DNA of 54,965 bases from JAUSIF01 sp036556265 (GTDB lineage Bacteria > Pseudomonadota > Alphaproteobacteria > Rhizobiales > Xanthobacteraceae): positions 1 to 54,965 of the forward strand of contig DATBJU010000098.1 of NCBI GenBank assembly GCA_036556265.1, given 5' to 3'. Within the stretch, counting starts at the first letter, position 1. Each line of letters opens with the position of its first letter. This document shows, piece after piece, positions 17,509 through 25,452 of this stretch. The notes beneath the pieces are model-generated. The model saw only the letters and a list, made by a program, of their open reading frames with translations. It was not told where the DNA came from and made no database searches. The position numbers were made by a program, and so were the translations under genes.

Positions 17509-18618
17509 ATGGTCGCAACTCCAAATTTCGAGCTTGTTCAGCCGAAGGGGCGGCATGGCGCGGCTCTCGAGCCGCGGCCGGGCTCTGGCGCCGCCGCGCG
17601 CCGGCTCGGCGTATTGCCGATGCCTTCGCTCGAATGGAACGAGCAGGTCGCCCGCGAGACGGCTCATCTCTATGAGCGCGTGAAAACGGTCGTTCCGCCA
17701 GTCGAGTGGCCGTTCTTTGCGCCGTATGTGAAGGCGATCAACGCGCTGAAGAAACAGCGCAATGCCGTTCTGTTGGCGCACAACTATCAGACGCCGGAAA
17801 TCTACAACTGCGTTGCCGACTTCGTCGGAGATTCGCTCCAGCTCGCGCGTGAGGCTACGAAGACCAAAGCCGACGTCATCGTCCAGTGCGGCGTGCACTT
17901 CATGGCCGAGACTTCGAAGTTGCTCAATCCCGACAAGGTTGTCCTGATCCCCGACCTTCGGGCCGGCTGCTCGCTCGCGTCCTCCATCACGGGCGCCGAC
18001 GTCCGCCTGCTGCGCGAACGTTTTCCAGGCGTGCCTGTGGTCACTTATGTGAACACGTCGGCCGACGTAAAGGCCGAGAGCGATATTTGCTGCACGTCGT
18101 CGAACGCCGTGCAGGTTGTCGAGAGCTTTGGCGTCGATCGCGTGATCCTGATCCCGGACGAATTCCTCGCCCGCTGGGTCGCCACGCAGACAAAGGTGAA
18201 GATCATCGCGTGGAAGGGCCACTGCGAGGTGCATGAGCGCTTCACTGGCGAGGAACTACGCAAGTATCGCGAGGCCGACCCGAAGGTGCAGATCCTTGCT
18301 CATCCCGAATGCCCTCCCGACGTGATTGCAGAGGCGGATTTCACTGGCTCGACCTCGGCGATGATAAACTACGTTAAGTCGAACCGGCCGCGGAAAGTCG
18401 TCTTAGTCACCGAGTGCTCCATGGCGGACAACGTTCAAGCCGAAACACCGGGCGTCGAATTTGTGCGGCCGTGCAACCTCTGCCCACACATGAAACGCAT
18501 CACGCTGCCGAAAATTCTCGACAGTCTTGTTTATCTCCGCGAGGAGGTAGAGATCGACCCGGCCGTTGCCGCGCGTGCGCGGCGCGCCGTCGAACGCATG
18601 GTGCAGTTGAAGCACTGA
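17509..18618 (+). CDS. nadA: Quinolinate synthase A
   Basis: A 369 aa iron-sulfur enzyme that condenses iminoaspartate with dihydroxyacetone phosphate to quinolinate in de novo NAD synthesis. The three cluster cysteines are visible: Cys127 in VQCGVHFMAETSK, Cys268 in AHPECPPDV and Cys325 in NLCPHMKRI. Substrate-binding motifs LLAHNYQTPEI and VNTSADVKAESD are intact. The ATG is preceded by GGAGGAAGGG; the open frame runs upstream to a TTG with no family residues. It heads nadA-nadB-nadC. The C-terminal 55 residues are nearly identical to those of a second nadA at the right end of this window. Confidence 0.97.
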   Translation: MVATPNFELVQPKGRHGAALEPRPGSGAAARRLGVLPMPSLEWNEQVARETAHLYERVKTVVPPVEWPFFAPYVKAINALKKQRNAVLLAHNYQTPEIYNCVADFVGDSLQLAREATKTKADVIVQCGVHFMAETSKLLNPDKVVLIPDLRAGCSLASSITGADVRLLRERFPGVPVVTYVNTSADVKAESDICCTSSNAVQVVESFGVDRVILIPDEFLARWVATQTKVKIIAWKGHCEVHERFTGEELRKYREADPKVQILAHPECPPDVIAEADFTGSTSAMINYVKSNRPRKVVLVTECSMADNVQAETPGVEFVRPCNLCPHMKRITLPKILDSLVYLREEVEIDPAVAARARRAVERMVQLKH

Positions 18619-18669
18619 TCTGTACCAGAATCCTCTCCCCGGTAGGGTGAGAAGAAGAGCGCGAAGCTG

Positions 18670-20268
18670 ATGTCCACGCATATTCGCGCCCCGGAGCGAC
18701 TGGCTCCCCAATCCTGGGGCGGTATCGACGATGTGGTGATCGTCGGAGGTGGACTTGCCGGGCTGTTCTGTGCGCTGAAACTCGTGCCACGACCGGTGAC
18801 GGTGGTGACTGCGGCGCCAATCGGCGAGGGCGCATCTTCCGCCTGGGCTCAGGGAGGCATCGCGGCGGCGGTCGGCGAAGGTGACAGCATCCAAGCGCAT
18901 GTGGCCGACACCGTGAAAGCGGGTGCCGGGCTCGTGGATTCCAACGTCGCCGAACTGATGGCGCGTGAAGGCCCCGCGCGTGTCGTCGATCTCCTGCGGT
19001 TTGGCGTGCCCTTCGATCGTGATCTTGAGGGACACTTCCTGCTGTCGCGCGAGGCTGCACACTCGGCGCGCCGCATCGTTCATGTGAAGGGCGACCGTGC
19101 TGGCGCTGCGATCATGCAGACGCTGATCGCGGCCGTGCGCAAGGCGCCTTCCATACGCGTGCTCGAAGGGTTCGTCCTCGATGAATTGCTCAGTGACGGC
19201 CATCGTCTTACGGGGATACACGCGCGTTCGATTTCGGAAGGCGAAGCGATTTCCATCTCCGCTCGCGCCGTCGTTCTGGCGACCGGGGGGATCGGCGCAC
19301 TCTACGCAGTGACTACGAATCCGCGCGAGGCGCGGGGTCGCGGGCTGGCGGCCGCGGCGCGCCTTGGCGCGATCGTGGCGGACGCGGAGTTCGTGCAATT
19401 TCATCCTACGGCGCTAGACGTAGGCCGCGACCCCGCGCCGCTCGCCACCGAGGCGCTACGTGGCGAAGGCGCAGTCCTCGTGAACGCGAGGGGCGAGCGC
19501 TTCATGATGAGATTGCATCCCGACGCCGAACTCGCACCGCGTGACGTCGTCGCGCGGGGCGTTTTCGCCGAGATCGCTGCAGGCAGGCGCGCGTTCCTCG
19601 ACGCCCGCGCGATCCAGGATTTTGCAGACCGCTTTCCAACCGTCTTTGCCGCTTGCGCCGCCGCCCGCATCGATCCTTCGCGTGAACCCATGCCGATCGC
19701 GCCCGCCGCGCACTACCATATGGGAGGCGTGCTCACCGACGCGAACGGGCGCACGACCGTCGACGGTCTCTGGGCAGCGGGCGAGGTTGCGTCATCTGGC
19801 GCTCACGGGGCGAACCGGCTCGCCTCCAACTCGCTGCTTGAGGCGGTAGTATTCGCTGCTCGTATAGCGGAGGATATTGGCGGCCTCCTGCCGATGCCGC
19901 AGACCCGCCCGGTCGCCGGGTCCGGTCAATCCGCGTCATCCTCGCGTTTGGCAGGGCCAGTTGCGGCTGAGCGGCGCCTTCGCGCGCTTATGTCTTCGGA
20001 AGTGGGTGTCATTCGCAGTGGCGTCGGGCTCGCAAGCGCCCTTGACGAACTCGGCGCGATCGAGCGCGAGACGCGCTCCGGCGCATTGCGCGATATGGCG
20101 GTTGCTGGAATGCTTGTGGCTGCTGCCGCGTTGCGCCGTACCGAGAGCCGCGGCGCCCAGTTTCGCTCGGATTTTCCGACCTTGGATCCGGCACAAGCGC
20201 AGCGCAGCTACATGACGCTCGCCCAGGCGCGGGAAGTCGCTGCGCGTGCCCGGACGAAAGCAGCCTGA
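18670..20268 (+). CDS. nadB: L-aspartate oxidase
   Basis: A 532 aa FAD enzyme that oxidises L-aspartate to iminoaspartate, the substrate handed to NadA. FAD-binding GGGLAGLFCALKL lies near residue 27. Further family blocks are SSAWAQGGIAAAVGEGDS, FVQFHPTALDVG, AAHYHMGGVLTDANGR and GANRLASNSLLEAVVFAAR. The C-terminal helical domain is shorter and more divergent but complete. It lies 51 bases after nadA and is followed by nadC after two bases, so the three genes should form one operon. Confidence 0.97.
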   Translation: MSTHIRAPERLAPQSWGGIDDVVIVGGGLAGLFCALKLVPRPVTVVTAAPIGEGASSAWAQGGIAAAVGEGDSIQAHVADTVKAGAGLVDSNVAELMAREGPARVVDLLRFGVPFDRDLEGHFLLSREAAHSARRIVHVKGDRAGAAIMQTLIAAVRKAPSIRVLEGFVLDELLSDGHRLTGIHARSISEGEAISISARAVVLATGGIGALYAVTTNPREARGRGLAAAARLGAIVADAEFVQFHPTALDVGRDPAPLATEALRGEGAVLVNARGERFMMRLHPDAELAPRDVVARGVFAEIAAGRRAFLDARAIQDFADRFPTVFAACAAARIDPSREPMPIAPAAHYHMGGVLTDANGRTTVDGLWAAGEVASSGAHGANRLASNSLLEAVVFAARIAEDIGGLLPMPQTRPVAGSGQSASSSRLAGPVAAERRLRALMSSEVGVIRSGVGLASALDELGAIERETRSGALRDMAVAGMLVAAAALRRTESRGAQFRSDFPTLDPAQAQRSYMTLAQAREVAARARTKAA

Positions 20269-20270
20269 TC

Positions 20271-21143
20271 ATGCCCAACGGTCTACGTGCTCCCGGCGCG
20301 TTCCTCTCTCCGATCGTGATCGAGGACGCGGTGCGTCGCGCGCTCGACGAGGACCTCGGCCGAGCAGGCGATATCACCTCGGCTGCTACCATTTCAGATG
20401 GTGCAAAGGCACGCGCAAGACTGGTCGCACGCGCGGCCGGCACCCTGGCGGGACTCGAGTGCGCGCACTGCGCATTTCAAATGCTCGACGGAAGGATCTC
20501 CTTTCATGCGCGTCAACGCGACGGAGACCGGATCGGGGCGGGAACCCTGCTCGCCGAAATCGAGGGTGCCGCGGCACCCATCCTCTCCGCCGAGCGAGTT
20601 GCGCTCAATTTTCTCGGTCACCTTTCGGGCATTGCCACGCTTACAGCTGCCTTCGTCGCGAAGATCGGCAATGCAAAGGCGCGCATCTGCTGTACACGCA
20701 AGACAACGCCGAACCTGCGCGCGCTCGAGAAATACGCCGTGCGTTGCGGCGGCGGCGTGAATCATCGCTTCGGCCTCGATGACGCCGTGCTCATCAAGGA
20801 CAACCATATTGCGATTGCAGGTGGCGTGCGACCGGCGCTGGAAAAGGCGCGCGTTGCGATCGGGCATCTCGTAAAGATCGAGATCGAAGTAGACGGCATC
20901 GCTCAGTTGAAAGAAGTGATTGCTTCCGGCAAGGCCGACGCGGTGTTGCTCGACAACATGGACACGAAAACGCTTGCCAAGGCGGTTGCGTTGGTGAACG
21001 GCAAGCTCACGACGGAGGCATCCGGTGGCGTCACGCTTGAGACGGTTGCCGAGATCGCCGCCACTGGCGTCGATCTGATTTCCTCAGGTGCGCTCACTCA
21101 CTCGGCACCTGCGCTCGACGTCGCACTGGACGTGCGGCTTTGA
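20271..21143 (+). CDS. nadC: Nicotinate-nucleotide diphosphorylase (carboxylating)
   Basis: A 290 aa quinolinate phosphoribosyltransferase, which makes nicotinate mononucleotide from quinolinate and PRPP. Signature segments are EDLGRAGDITSAATI, SGIATLTAAFV, CTRKTTPNLRALEKYAVRCG and HRFGLDDAVLIKDNHIA, followed by EIEVDGIAQL and the C-terminal SSGALTHSAPALDVALDV. The start is two bases after the nadB stop, implying coupled translation. It is convergent with the marR-type gene, leaving only five bases between stops. Confidence 0.97.
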   Translation: MPNGLRAPGAFLSPIVIEDAVRRALDEDLGRAGDITSAATISDGAKARARLVARAAGTLAGLECAHCAFQMLDGRISFHARQRDGDRIGAGTLLAEIEGAAAPILSAERVALNFLGHLSGIATLTAAFVAKIGNAKARICCTRKTTPNLRALEKYAVRCGGGVNHRFGLDDAVLIKDNHIAIAGGVRPALEKARVAIGHLVKIEIEVDGIAQLKEVIASGKADAVLLDNMDTKTLAKAVALVNGKLTTEASGGVTLETVAEIAATGVDLISSGALTHSAPALDVALDVRL

Positions 21144-21148
21144 CCCGT

Positions 21149-21595
21149 TCATTCGTTTGCGCGCAAGTGCCCGATCACTTTCTTTAGCGCCTGCACCATT
21201 GCTTCGGACTCGCCCTCGCTCAGCGCGTCCGAGAACGCTTTCTGGATTGCCTTGCGATAGTGCGGCCACATCCGCCGCCGCAGCTCCGCGCCCTTGTCGG
21301 TGAGGCGGGCGAACGCGCCGCGCCGGTCACCGTGCGCCCTTTCACGCCGCAAGAGCTTCTCGGCCTCAAGGCGATCAAGCAACCGCGTCATGTTGTAGGG
21401 CTCGATCACCAGCCGCTCCCCGAGCTCGCCGATCCGCAATCGCCCGCCCACGCGATCGAGCTCCAGGAGCACGTCATACCAGGCGATCGGCGGCTGCCCT
21501 GCGGCCGCGAGGCCCTCCTCGATTACGCGCAAAGCGAGCGCGTGCGCGCCAAGGAAGTGGCTCCAAGCCCGGAGTCCCGGCTCGTTTCTGCTCAT
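21149..21595 (-). CDS. MarR family transcriptional regulator
   Basis: A 148 aa winged-helix regulator of the MarR family. The DNA-binding part runs from PPIAWYDVLLELDRVGGRLR through LGERLVIEPYNMTRLLDRLE (recognition helix) to the wing RERAHGDRRGAFARLTDKG. The long dimerisation helices are at both ends. It is divergent from the rhodanese-like gene across 103 bases holding a perfect 18-base palindrome, so autorepression and control of that neighbour are likely. No conserved cysteine suggests a redox switch. An ATG 39 bases upstream is also in frame and would overlap the intergenic site region less economically. Confidence 0.9.
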   Translation of the reverse strand: MSRNEPGLRAWSHFLGAHALALRVIEEGLAAAGQPPIAWYDVLLELDRVGGRLRIGELGERLVIEPYNMTRLLDRLEAEKLLRRERAHGDRRGAFARLTDKGAELRRRMWPHYRKAIQKAFSDALSEGESEAMVQALKKVIGHLRANE

Positions 21596-21652
21596 CGTGA
21601 ATCGCTCCCCGATCACAGATAATTGCGTTTGCAACTATAGGCCAGCGCTATA

Positions 21653-21670
21653 TGTTTGCAAATGCAAACA
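21653..21670. promoter_or_regulatory. Candidate MarR operator
   Basis: TGTTTGCAAATGCAAACA, an 8-2-8 inverted repeat with perfect arms, lies between the divergent marR and rhodanese starts. A second GTTTGCAA half-site is at 21627-21634, about 27 bases away. Both spacing and position are typical of a MarR dimer site that controls both genes. Confidence 0.7.
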
Positions 21671-21698
21671 TCGTGATTGCTCAGGAAAGGAGCGCATT

Positions 21699-22025
21699 GT
21701 GCCAAAGGAGATCACCCGCCCGTCGCTTGCCGAGGCCTTGCTCAGCAAGAACCCGCCGCTCGTGTTCGAGGCGCTGGACAAGAAATATTTCGACGCCGGT
21801 CACATTCCGACCGCGCGCCCGATGCCTCCTGCCGAGATCGACAGCGTTGTCGCGGCGCAAGTCGCCCGAAAGGACGCGCCAATCGTGATCTATTGCGCGA
21901 GCGCGACGTGTCAGAATTCGCATCAAGCTGCCGCGCGATTGACGGCGCAAGGTTATTCGAACGTTGCCGTCTATGCCGGCGGCAAACACGACTGGACCGA
22001 AGCTGGCCTTCGGCTGGAGAAATAG
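21699..22025 (+). CDS. Rhodanese-like domain protein
   Basis: A 108 aa single-domain rhodanese (sulfurtransferase) type protein. The fold is recognisable from PPLVFEALDKKYFDAGHIPT, the active-site loop IYCASATCQNSHQAAARL, and the end NVAVYAGGKHDWTEAGLRLE. The first Cys in the loop is the expected persulfide site, and a second lies five residues on. The GTG start is chosen because AAAGGAG lies six bases before it; the frame is open upstream to an ATG inside the marR control region. It may serve sulfide or redox stress under MarR control, which is inference. Confidence 0.83.
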   Translation: MPKEITRPSLAEALLSKNPPLVFEALDKKYFDAGHIPTARPMPPAEIDSVVAAQVARKDAPIVIYCASATCQNSHQAAARLTAQGYSNVAVYAGGKHDWTEAGLRLEK

Positions 22026-22191
22026 CAAGCAAGGCATCGACGGTCGCCCGGCTGATTTCAGTTCAGATCCGAACTTGGGCTGCGGGCAGACGAATCGTCG
22101 CGACCCCTTGATCTGCCGATTTCTGCCAAGTGGCGGCGCCCCGCGGCCGGATACCGACGATCGTTTAGGCAGGCAATGTGACAACGCGGGA

Positions 22192-23166
22192 TCAACGCAC
22201 CCCGAATCGAAGTCCTGCCGACGGACGTTCGGCCAACACCTCGCGTCGGAAACGATAGAGTGCGGCGGGCCGGCCACCGGTCGCTGTGGAAGTATCCCCG
22301 GTCGGTTCAACGAGCTGCGTCGAATCCACAAGCCGCCGGAAATTCTGCTTGTGCAGATGACGGCCTGCGATCGCTTCCACCGTCCGCTGAAGATCGGTTA
22401 GTGTGAATTCGGGCGGCATCAGCTCGAACACCACCGGCCGGTACTTCATCTTTGCGCGCAGCCGCGCGATCGCCGTCGCGAGAATACGCCGATGATCGAG
22501 CGGCATCGCATCGCCGAGTGGCGCGAGCTTGCCGCGTTTCTGCGCGGCCTCGCGCCCGTCGCGGCGCGCTTCCTCGACGAGCCCCGCCTCGTACAGGAGT
22601 TCGTAGCGGTCGAGTGCGCGTTCTTCATCCCAAGGAAATCCCTCCGAGCCGAACGCCTGGCGGAGCCGCTCCCGTCGCGGCAAATCCCCGCTCGGCGCGC
22701 GCACAGCGGCCTTCACCCAATCGGAGAGTGCAGGCAGGATCGTCTTGTCGAGAAGAGCGGGGCGGCCGGCGCGCCAGTCCTCCCAAGGGAAGAACCGGTA
22801 CCAGGGTTCGAAGCTCGCGCCCGCTACGGCGAGCACATCGTCGTCTTCAGGTAATCGCGTGAGTGCGAGGTAGCCGACCGAGACGACGTGCGGGTCGGTG
22901 TCTCCCGCACGGGCGTGACGGCCGCGGTCGCCAAACGTGTAGAGTTGCTCCACGTAGCCTACGGTTAGCGCGGTTTGCTCCGCCACGAATGTGCGCAGTG
23001 CGAGCTCAAACGTGCGATGCGCGAGCGGATCGAACGGTCCTGTTGGCAGTCCGATTCCCTCGTTCGGCGCTCGCGCCGAAACAAGGATTTGCGGCGCATC
23101 CCCTCGCATCGCCACAATGGCGGCGGTCAATCCGATCTCAACCGGAGCACTGGGGCGCGGCGTCAT
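22192..23166 (-). CDS. nadQ: NAD biosynthesis regulator, Nudix-like domain plus winged helix
   Basis: A 324 aa protein matching the NadQ (COG4111) type of alphaproteobacterial NAD regulators, related in layout to NrtR. Residues 1-150 form a Nudix-like domain: VEIGLTAAIVAMRGD, FDPLAHRTFELALRTF, GYVEQLYTFGDRGRH and RFFPWEDWRAGRPALLDK. The Nudix box is degenerate, with the catalytic REUXEE glutamates replaced (RTFVAE), so it should bind rather than hydrolyse its ligand. The C-terminal ELMPPEFTLTDLQRTVEAIA and HKQNFRRLVDSTQLVEPTG form a winged-helix DNA-binding domain. nadABC ends 1 kb away on the opposite strand. It likely represses nadABC when NAD or a related nucleotide is abundant. Confidence 0.82.
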   Translation of the reverse strand: MTPRPSAPVEIGLTAAIVAMRGDAPQILVSARAPNEGIGLPTGPFDPLAHRTFELALRTFVAEQTALTVGYVEQLYTFGDRGRHARAGDTDPHVVSVGYLALTRLPEDDDVLAVAGASFEPWYRFFPWEDWRAGRPALLDKTILPALSDWVKAAVRAPSGDLPRRERLRQAFGSEGFPWDEERALDRYELLYEAGLVEEARRDGREAAQKRGKLAPLGDAMPLDHRRILATAIARLRAKMKYRPVVFELMPPEFTLTDLQRTVEAIAGRHLHKQNFRRLVDSTQLVEPTGDTSTATGGRPAALYRFRREVLAERPSAGLRFGVR

Positions 23167-23217
23167 GCGGCGAAACTATCACGTCGCGCGAACGTGCAAG
23201 ACCGAGGACGTTGCACT

Positions 23218-23724
23218 TCAATCCGTCTTCAGCTCGAACGGTTCAGCTTCGTACGCCGCGAGTCCGTATCCGATTCGCGAGACCGCGCGCACCATCCGCC
23301 CATCCCGTTTGAGGTGGGTATCGGCGAGCATGACGAGTCGCGGATTGGGTGACGCTGTTGGAGAGGCGGCGCGGAGGCGTCTCGCGATCTCATCCTCGTC
23401 GCGCTCCGGCGCGAGCGCGCAGGCAGTGATGAAGGCCGCGGCGGTTGAGCGCGAAATTCCCGCGAAGCAATGAACGACGAGCGGCTGCGCGCGATTCCAG
23501 CGATGCACGAATTCGACGAGTTGCTCGACGTGCTCCTCATTCGGAGCGATCAGGCCATCGATCGGGTCGGCAATATCATCCATCTGCAACCATAGATGAT
23601 TGTCCGCTGCGATTCCGGCTGGCCGAAACACGCGCGCCTCGTCGCGCACCAGCGTGATTACGTGCGTGGCGCGGGAGGATTCCACGGTCTCGTTCAGACG
23701 CGCGAGCGAGCAGACTCTGATCAT
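23218..23724 (-). CDS. Tyrosine/dual-specificity phosphatase family protein
   Basis: A 168 aa cysteine-dependent phosphatase. The P-loop CX5R motif is HCFAGISRSTAAAF, near residue 85, and a probable general acid is in QMDDIADPIDG. The protein phosphatase fold is minimal, with no extra domains. Its start overlaps the HD-hydrolase stop as ATGA, so both are translated from one message. Substrates are unknown; small phosphotyrosine phosphatases of this type occur widely in Hyphomicrobiales. Confidence 0.86.
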   Translation of the reverse strand: MIRVCSLARLNETVESSRATHVITLVRDEARVFRPAGIAADNHLWLQMDDIADPIDGLIAPNEEHVEQLVEFVHRWNRAQPLVVHCFAGISRSTAAAFITACALAPERDEDEIARRLRAASPTASPNPRLVMLADTHLKRDGRMVRAVSRIGYGLAAYEAEPFELKTD

Positions 23725-24332
23725 GGTTTTCCGTCGCCCAGTTCCTGAAATCGCTTAAGGAATCGCTTTTCCGCGGTGTCGGCGGTCCATGGAGCTAGAT
23801 AGTGCTTGATTGCTCCGGCGTCGAGCGAGGGCGGAACGCCGAAGAAGCGTCGCGCCTCGCGCTCCGAGAAGCCGGCGAGACGCGTTGCCTCGATATAGGC
23901 TGCCGAACGGTCGGATCGCTTGACGACGTTCACAAGCTGTCCGGGCCACCGCACCGGTAGGCCGAAACGGAGACTCACGGCATGCAACAGCCGGGCTTCC
24001 ACTTTCTTGTAGTCGTCCTTCAACACCGCTTTGAACGGGCTGATCAGGTCGCCAATCACGTACTCGGGTGCGTCGTGCAGAAGTACGGCGCGGCGCCATG
24101 GCACATCGATATTGGGCGCGAGCCGGCGCGAGATGAGTTCGACAAGCAGCGCGTGTTGCGCCACTGAAAAAATATGCGGACCCTCGGTCTGGCCATTCCA
24201 GCGCGCGACGCGCGCCAGACCGTGTGCGATATCCTCGATCTCGACGTCGAGTGGGGAGGGATCGAGGAGGTCGAGCCTGCGGCCCGAGAGCATTCGCTGC
24301 CACGCTCGATGCGGCTTGTCGCGTAAGGACAT
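23721..24332 (-). CDS. HD domain hydrolase (YfbR-like)
   Basis: A 203 aa HD-superfamily metal-dependent phosphohydrolase, close in length to YfbR-type deoxynucleotide 5'-nucleotidases. Metal ligands are visible in FSVAQHALLVELISRRL (His), AVLLHDAPEYVIGDLISPFK (His-Asp) and a downstream Asp in KRSDRSAAYIEA. The ATG beginning MSLRDKPHRAWQRMLSGRR is chosen. The open frame continues upstream with another ATG at 24419 that would add 29 residues. It forms a coupled pair with the phosphatase gene. Confidence 0.85.
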   Translation of the reverse strand: MSLRDKPHRAWQRMLSGRRLDLLDPSPLDVEIEDIAHGLARVARWNGQTEGPHIFSVAQHALLVELISRRLAPNIDVPWRRAVLLHDAPEYVIGDLISPFKAVLKDDYKKVEARLLHAVSLRFGLPVRWPGQLVNVVKRSDRSAAYIEATRLAGFSEREARRFFGVPPSLDAGAIKHYLAPWTADTAEKRFLKRFQELGDGKP

Positions 24333-24497
24333 AGGCGGAGTCTGTTTCACAGCGTTAGATGGCGCAGCTAGCACGTCTCGACCCTTCGCATAGCGCTTGA
24401 ACCTTGAAAAGCAGTGCATGCTGGGAGGAGCGGACTGGCGTAGACTGCACCGCGGGTAATGGGCGGCCGTTGGGCCGGGTTCCCAAGGGAGGGCGAG

Positions 24498-24854
24498 ATG
24501 GTTCGTGTCGCGCTGGCTGTGCTGGTCCTGGTTGCGGTGACCGCGCTCCCGCAATTTCATCCGGGCGTGCCCGCTTGGGCGGTCGGCTCGCTGCCCGGCT
24601 CGCTGATCGAGAGCCTGCCCAGACCCCTCACGTCGACCGAGACGAAGAAGATCGAATCGCACTTGCGCCGGGTTCTCGGCAACAAGGAGATTCGTCTGGC
24701 GCCACAGCCGCCGGAAGCCGAGGTCTTCATTGGCCACCGGTTCATCGGCGTCGTCTACCCCGAAGAGCAAGATGGGCAGCGCGCCTTCTATTTCGAGATG
24801 GCGATCTCCGATAAGGACCTCGAGGAGGACGAGCCGGCAAGCTCCAAGCGCTAG
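24498..24854 (+). CDS. DUF3126 family protein with N-terminal signal/anchor
   Basis: A 118 aa protein whose residues 45-112 match the alphaproteobacterial DUF3126 family: STETKKIESHLRRVLGNKEI, then AEVFIGHRFIGVVYPEE and FYFEMAISDKDLEE. Typical family members are about 70 residues and cytoplasmic. This one carries an additional N-terminal hydrophobic stretch (VRVALAVLVLVAVTALP) and a linker, which suggests export or membrane anchoring. GGGAGGG precedes the ATG. The stop overlaps the tag stop by four bases. Function unknown. Confidence 0.82.
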   Translation: MVRVALAVLVLVAVTALPQFHPGVPAWAVGSLPGSLIESLPRPLTSTETKKIESHLRRVLGNKEIRLAPQPPEAEVFIGHRFIGVVYPEEQDGQRAFYFEMAISDKDLEEDEPASSKR

Positions 24855-25450
24855 CGTTGCGCGCGTCTCTCGGTAAGCGCTTCATGGCGATGACAAGCCA
24901 CCAAGTGGTCGTTGACCATGCCGACCGCCTGCATGAATGCGTAGACGATCGTCGGCCCGCAGAACTTGAATCCCCGCGCCTTCAGATCTTTGGAGATCTT
25001 TCTCGACACGTCCGTCTCGGCCGGGATTTGCCTGATCGACTTTCGCCGGTTCACGATCGGCTGGTCGTCAACGAACGCCCAGAGATAATTCGAGAAGCCT
25101 GGGCCTTTTTCCATTATGTCGAGGTAGGCGCGGGCGGAGAGAACGGAACCGTCGATTTTCATGCGATTGCGAATAATGCCGGCGTCCTTCATCAGCGCGG
25201 CGAGCTTGCGCCTGTCGTAGCGCGCGATCTTTTCCGGCTCAAAGCCGTCGAACGCGCGCCGGAAGTTGTCGCGCTTCCTCAGAATCGTGATCCACGAAAG
25301 CCCCGCCTGGAATCCGTCGAGCAACAGTTTCTCGAATAGTGCGCGGTCGTCGCGCTCCGGGACGCCCCACTCCGTATCGTGATAAAGCATGTACAGCGCG
25401 TCCGTGCCGCACCACGGGCAGCGCTGTAGGCCGTCGGCGTGTTTGATCAT
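24851..25450 (-). CDS. tag: DNA-3-methyladenine glycosylase I
   Basis: A 199 aa base-excision repair enzyme that removes 3-methyladenine from alkylated DNA. Tag zinc ligands and core motifs are present: CPWCGTDALYMLYHDTEWG near the N-terminus, LLLDGFQAGLSWITILRKRD, and the C-terminal RGFKFCGPTIVYAFMQAVG with CHRHE. The ATG just past the ygfZ stop (two bases) is chosen; a longer frame would overlap ygfZ. It follows ygfZ on the minus strand and is probably cotranscribed. Confidence 0.95.
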   Translation of the reverse strand: MIKHADGLQRCPWCGTDALYMLYHDTEWGVPERDDRALFEKLLLDGFQAGLSWITILRKRDNFRRAFDGFEPEKIARYDRRKLAALMKDAGIIRNRMKIDGSVLSARAYLDIMEKGPGFSNYLWAFVDDQPIVNRRKSIRQIPAETDVSRKISKDLKARGFKFCGPTIVYAFMQAVGMVNDHLVACHRHEALTERRAQR

Positions 25451-25452
25451 CT

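Noticed and set aside
18619..18669. Terminator or REP between nadA and nadB
   Set aside because: The CCTCTCCCC and GGGTGAGAAG parts do not form a continuous stem, and nadB is expected to be cotranscribed.
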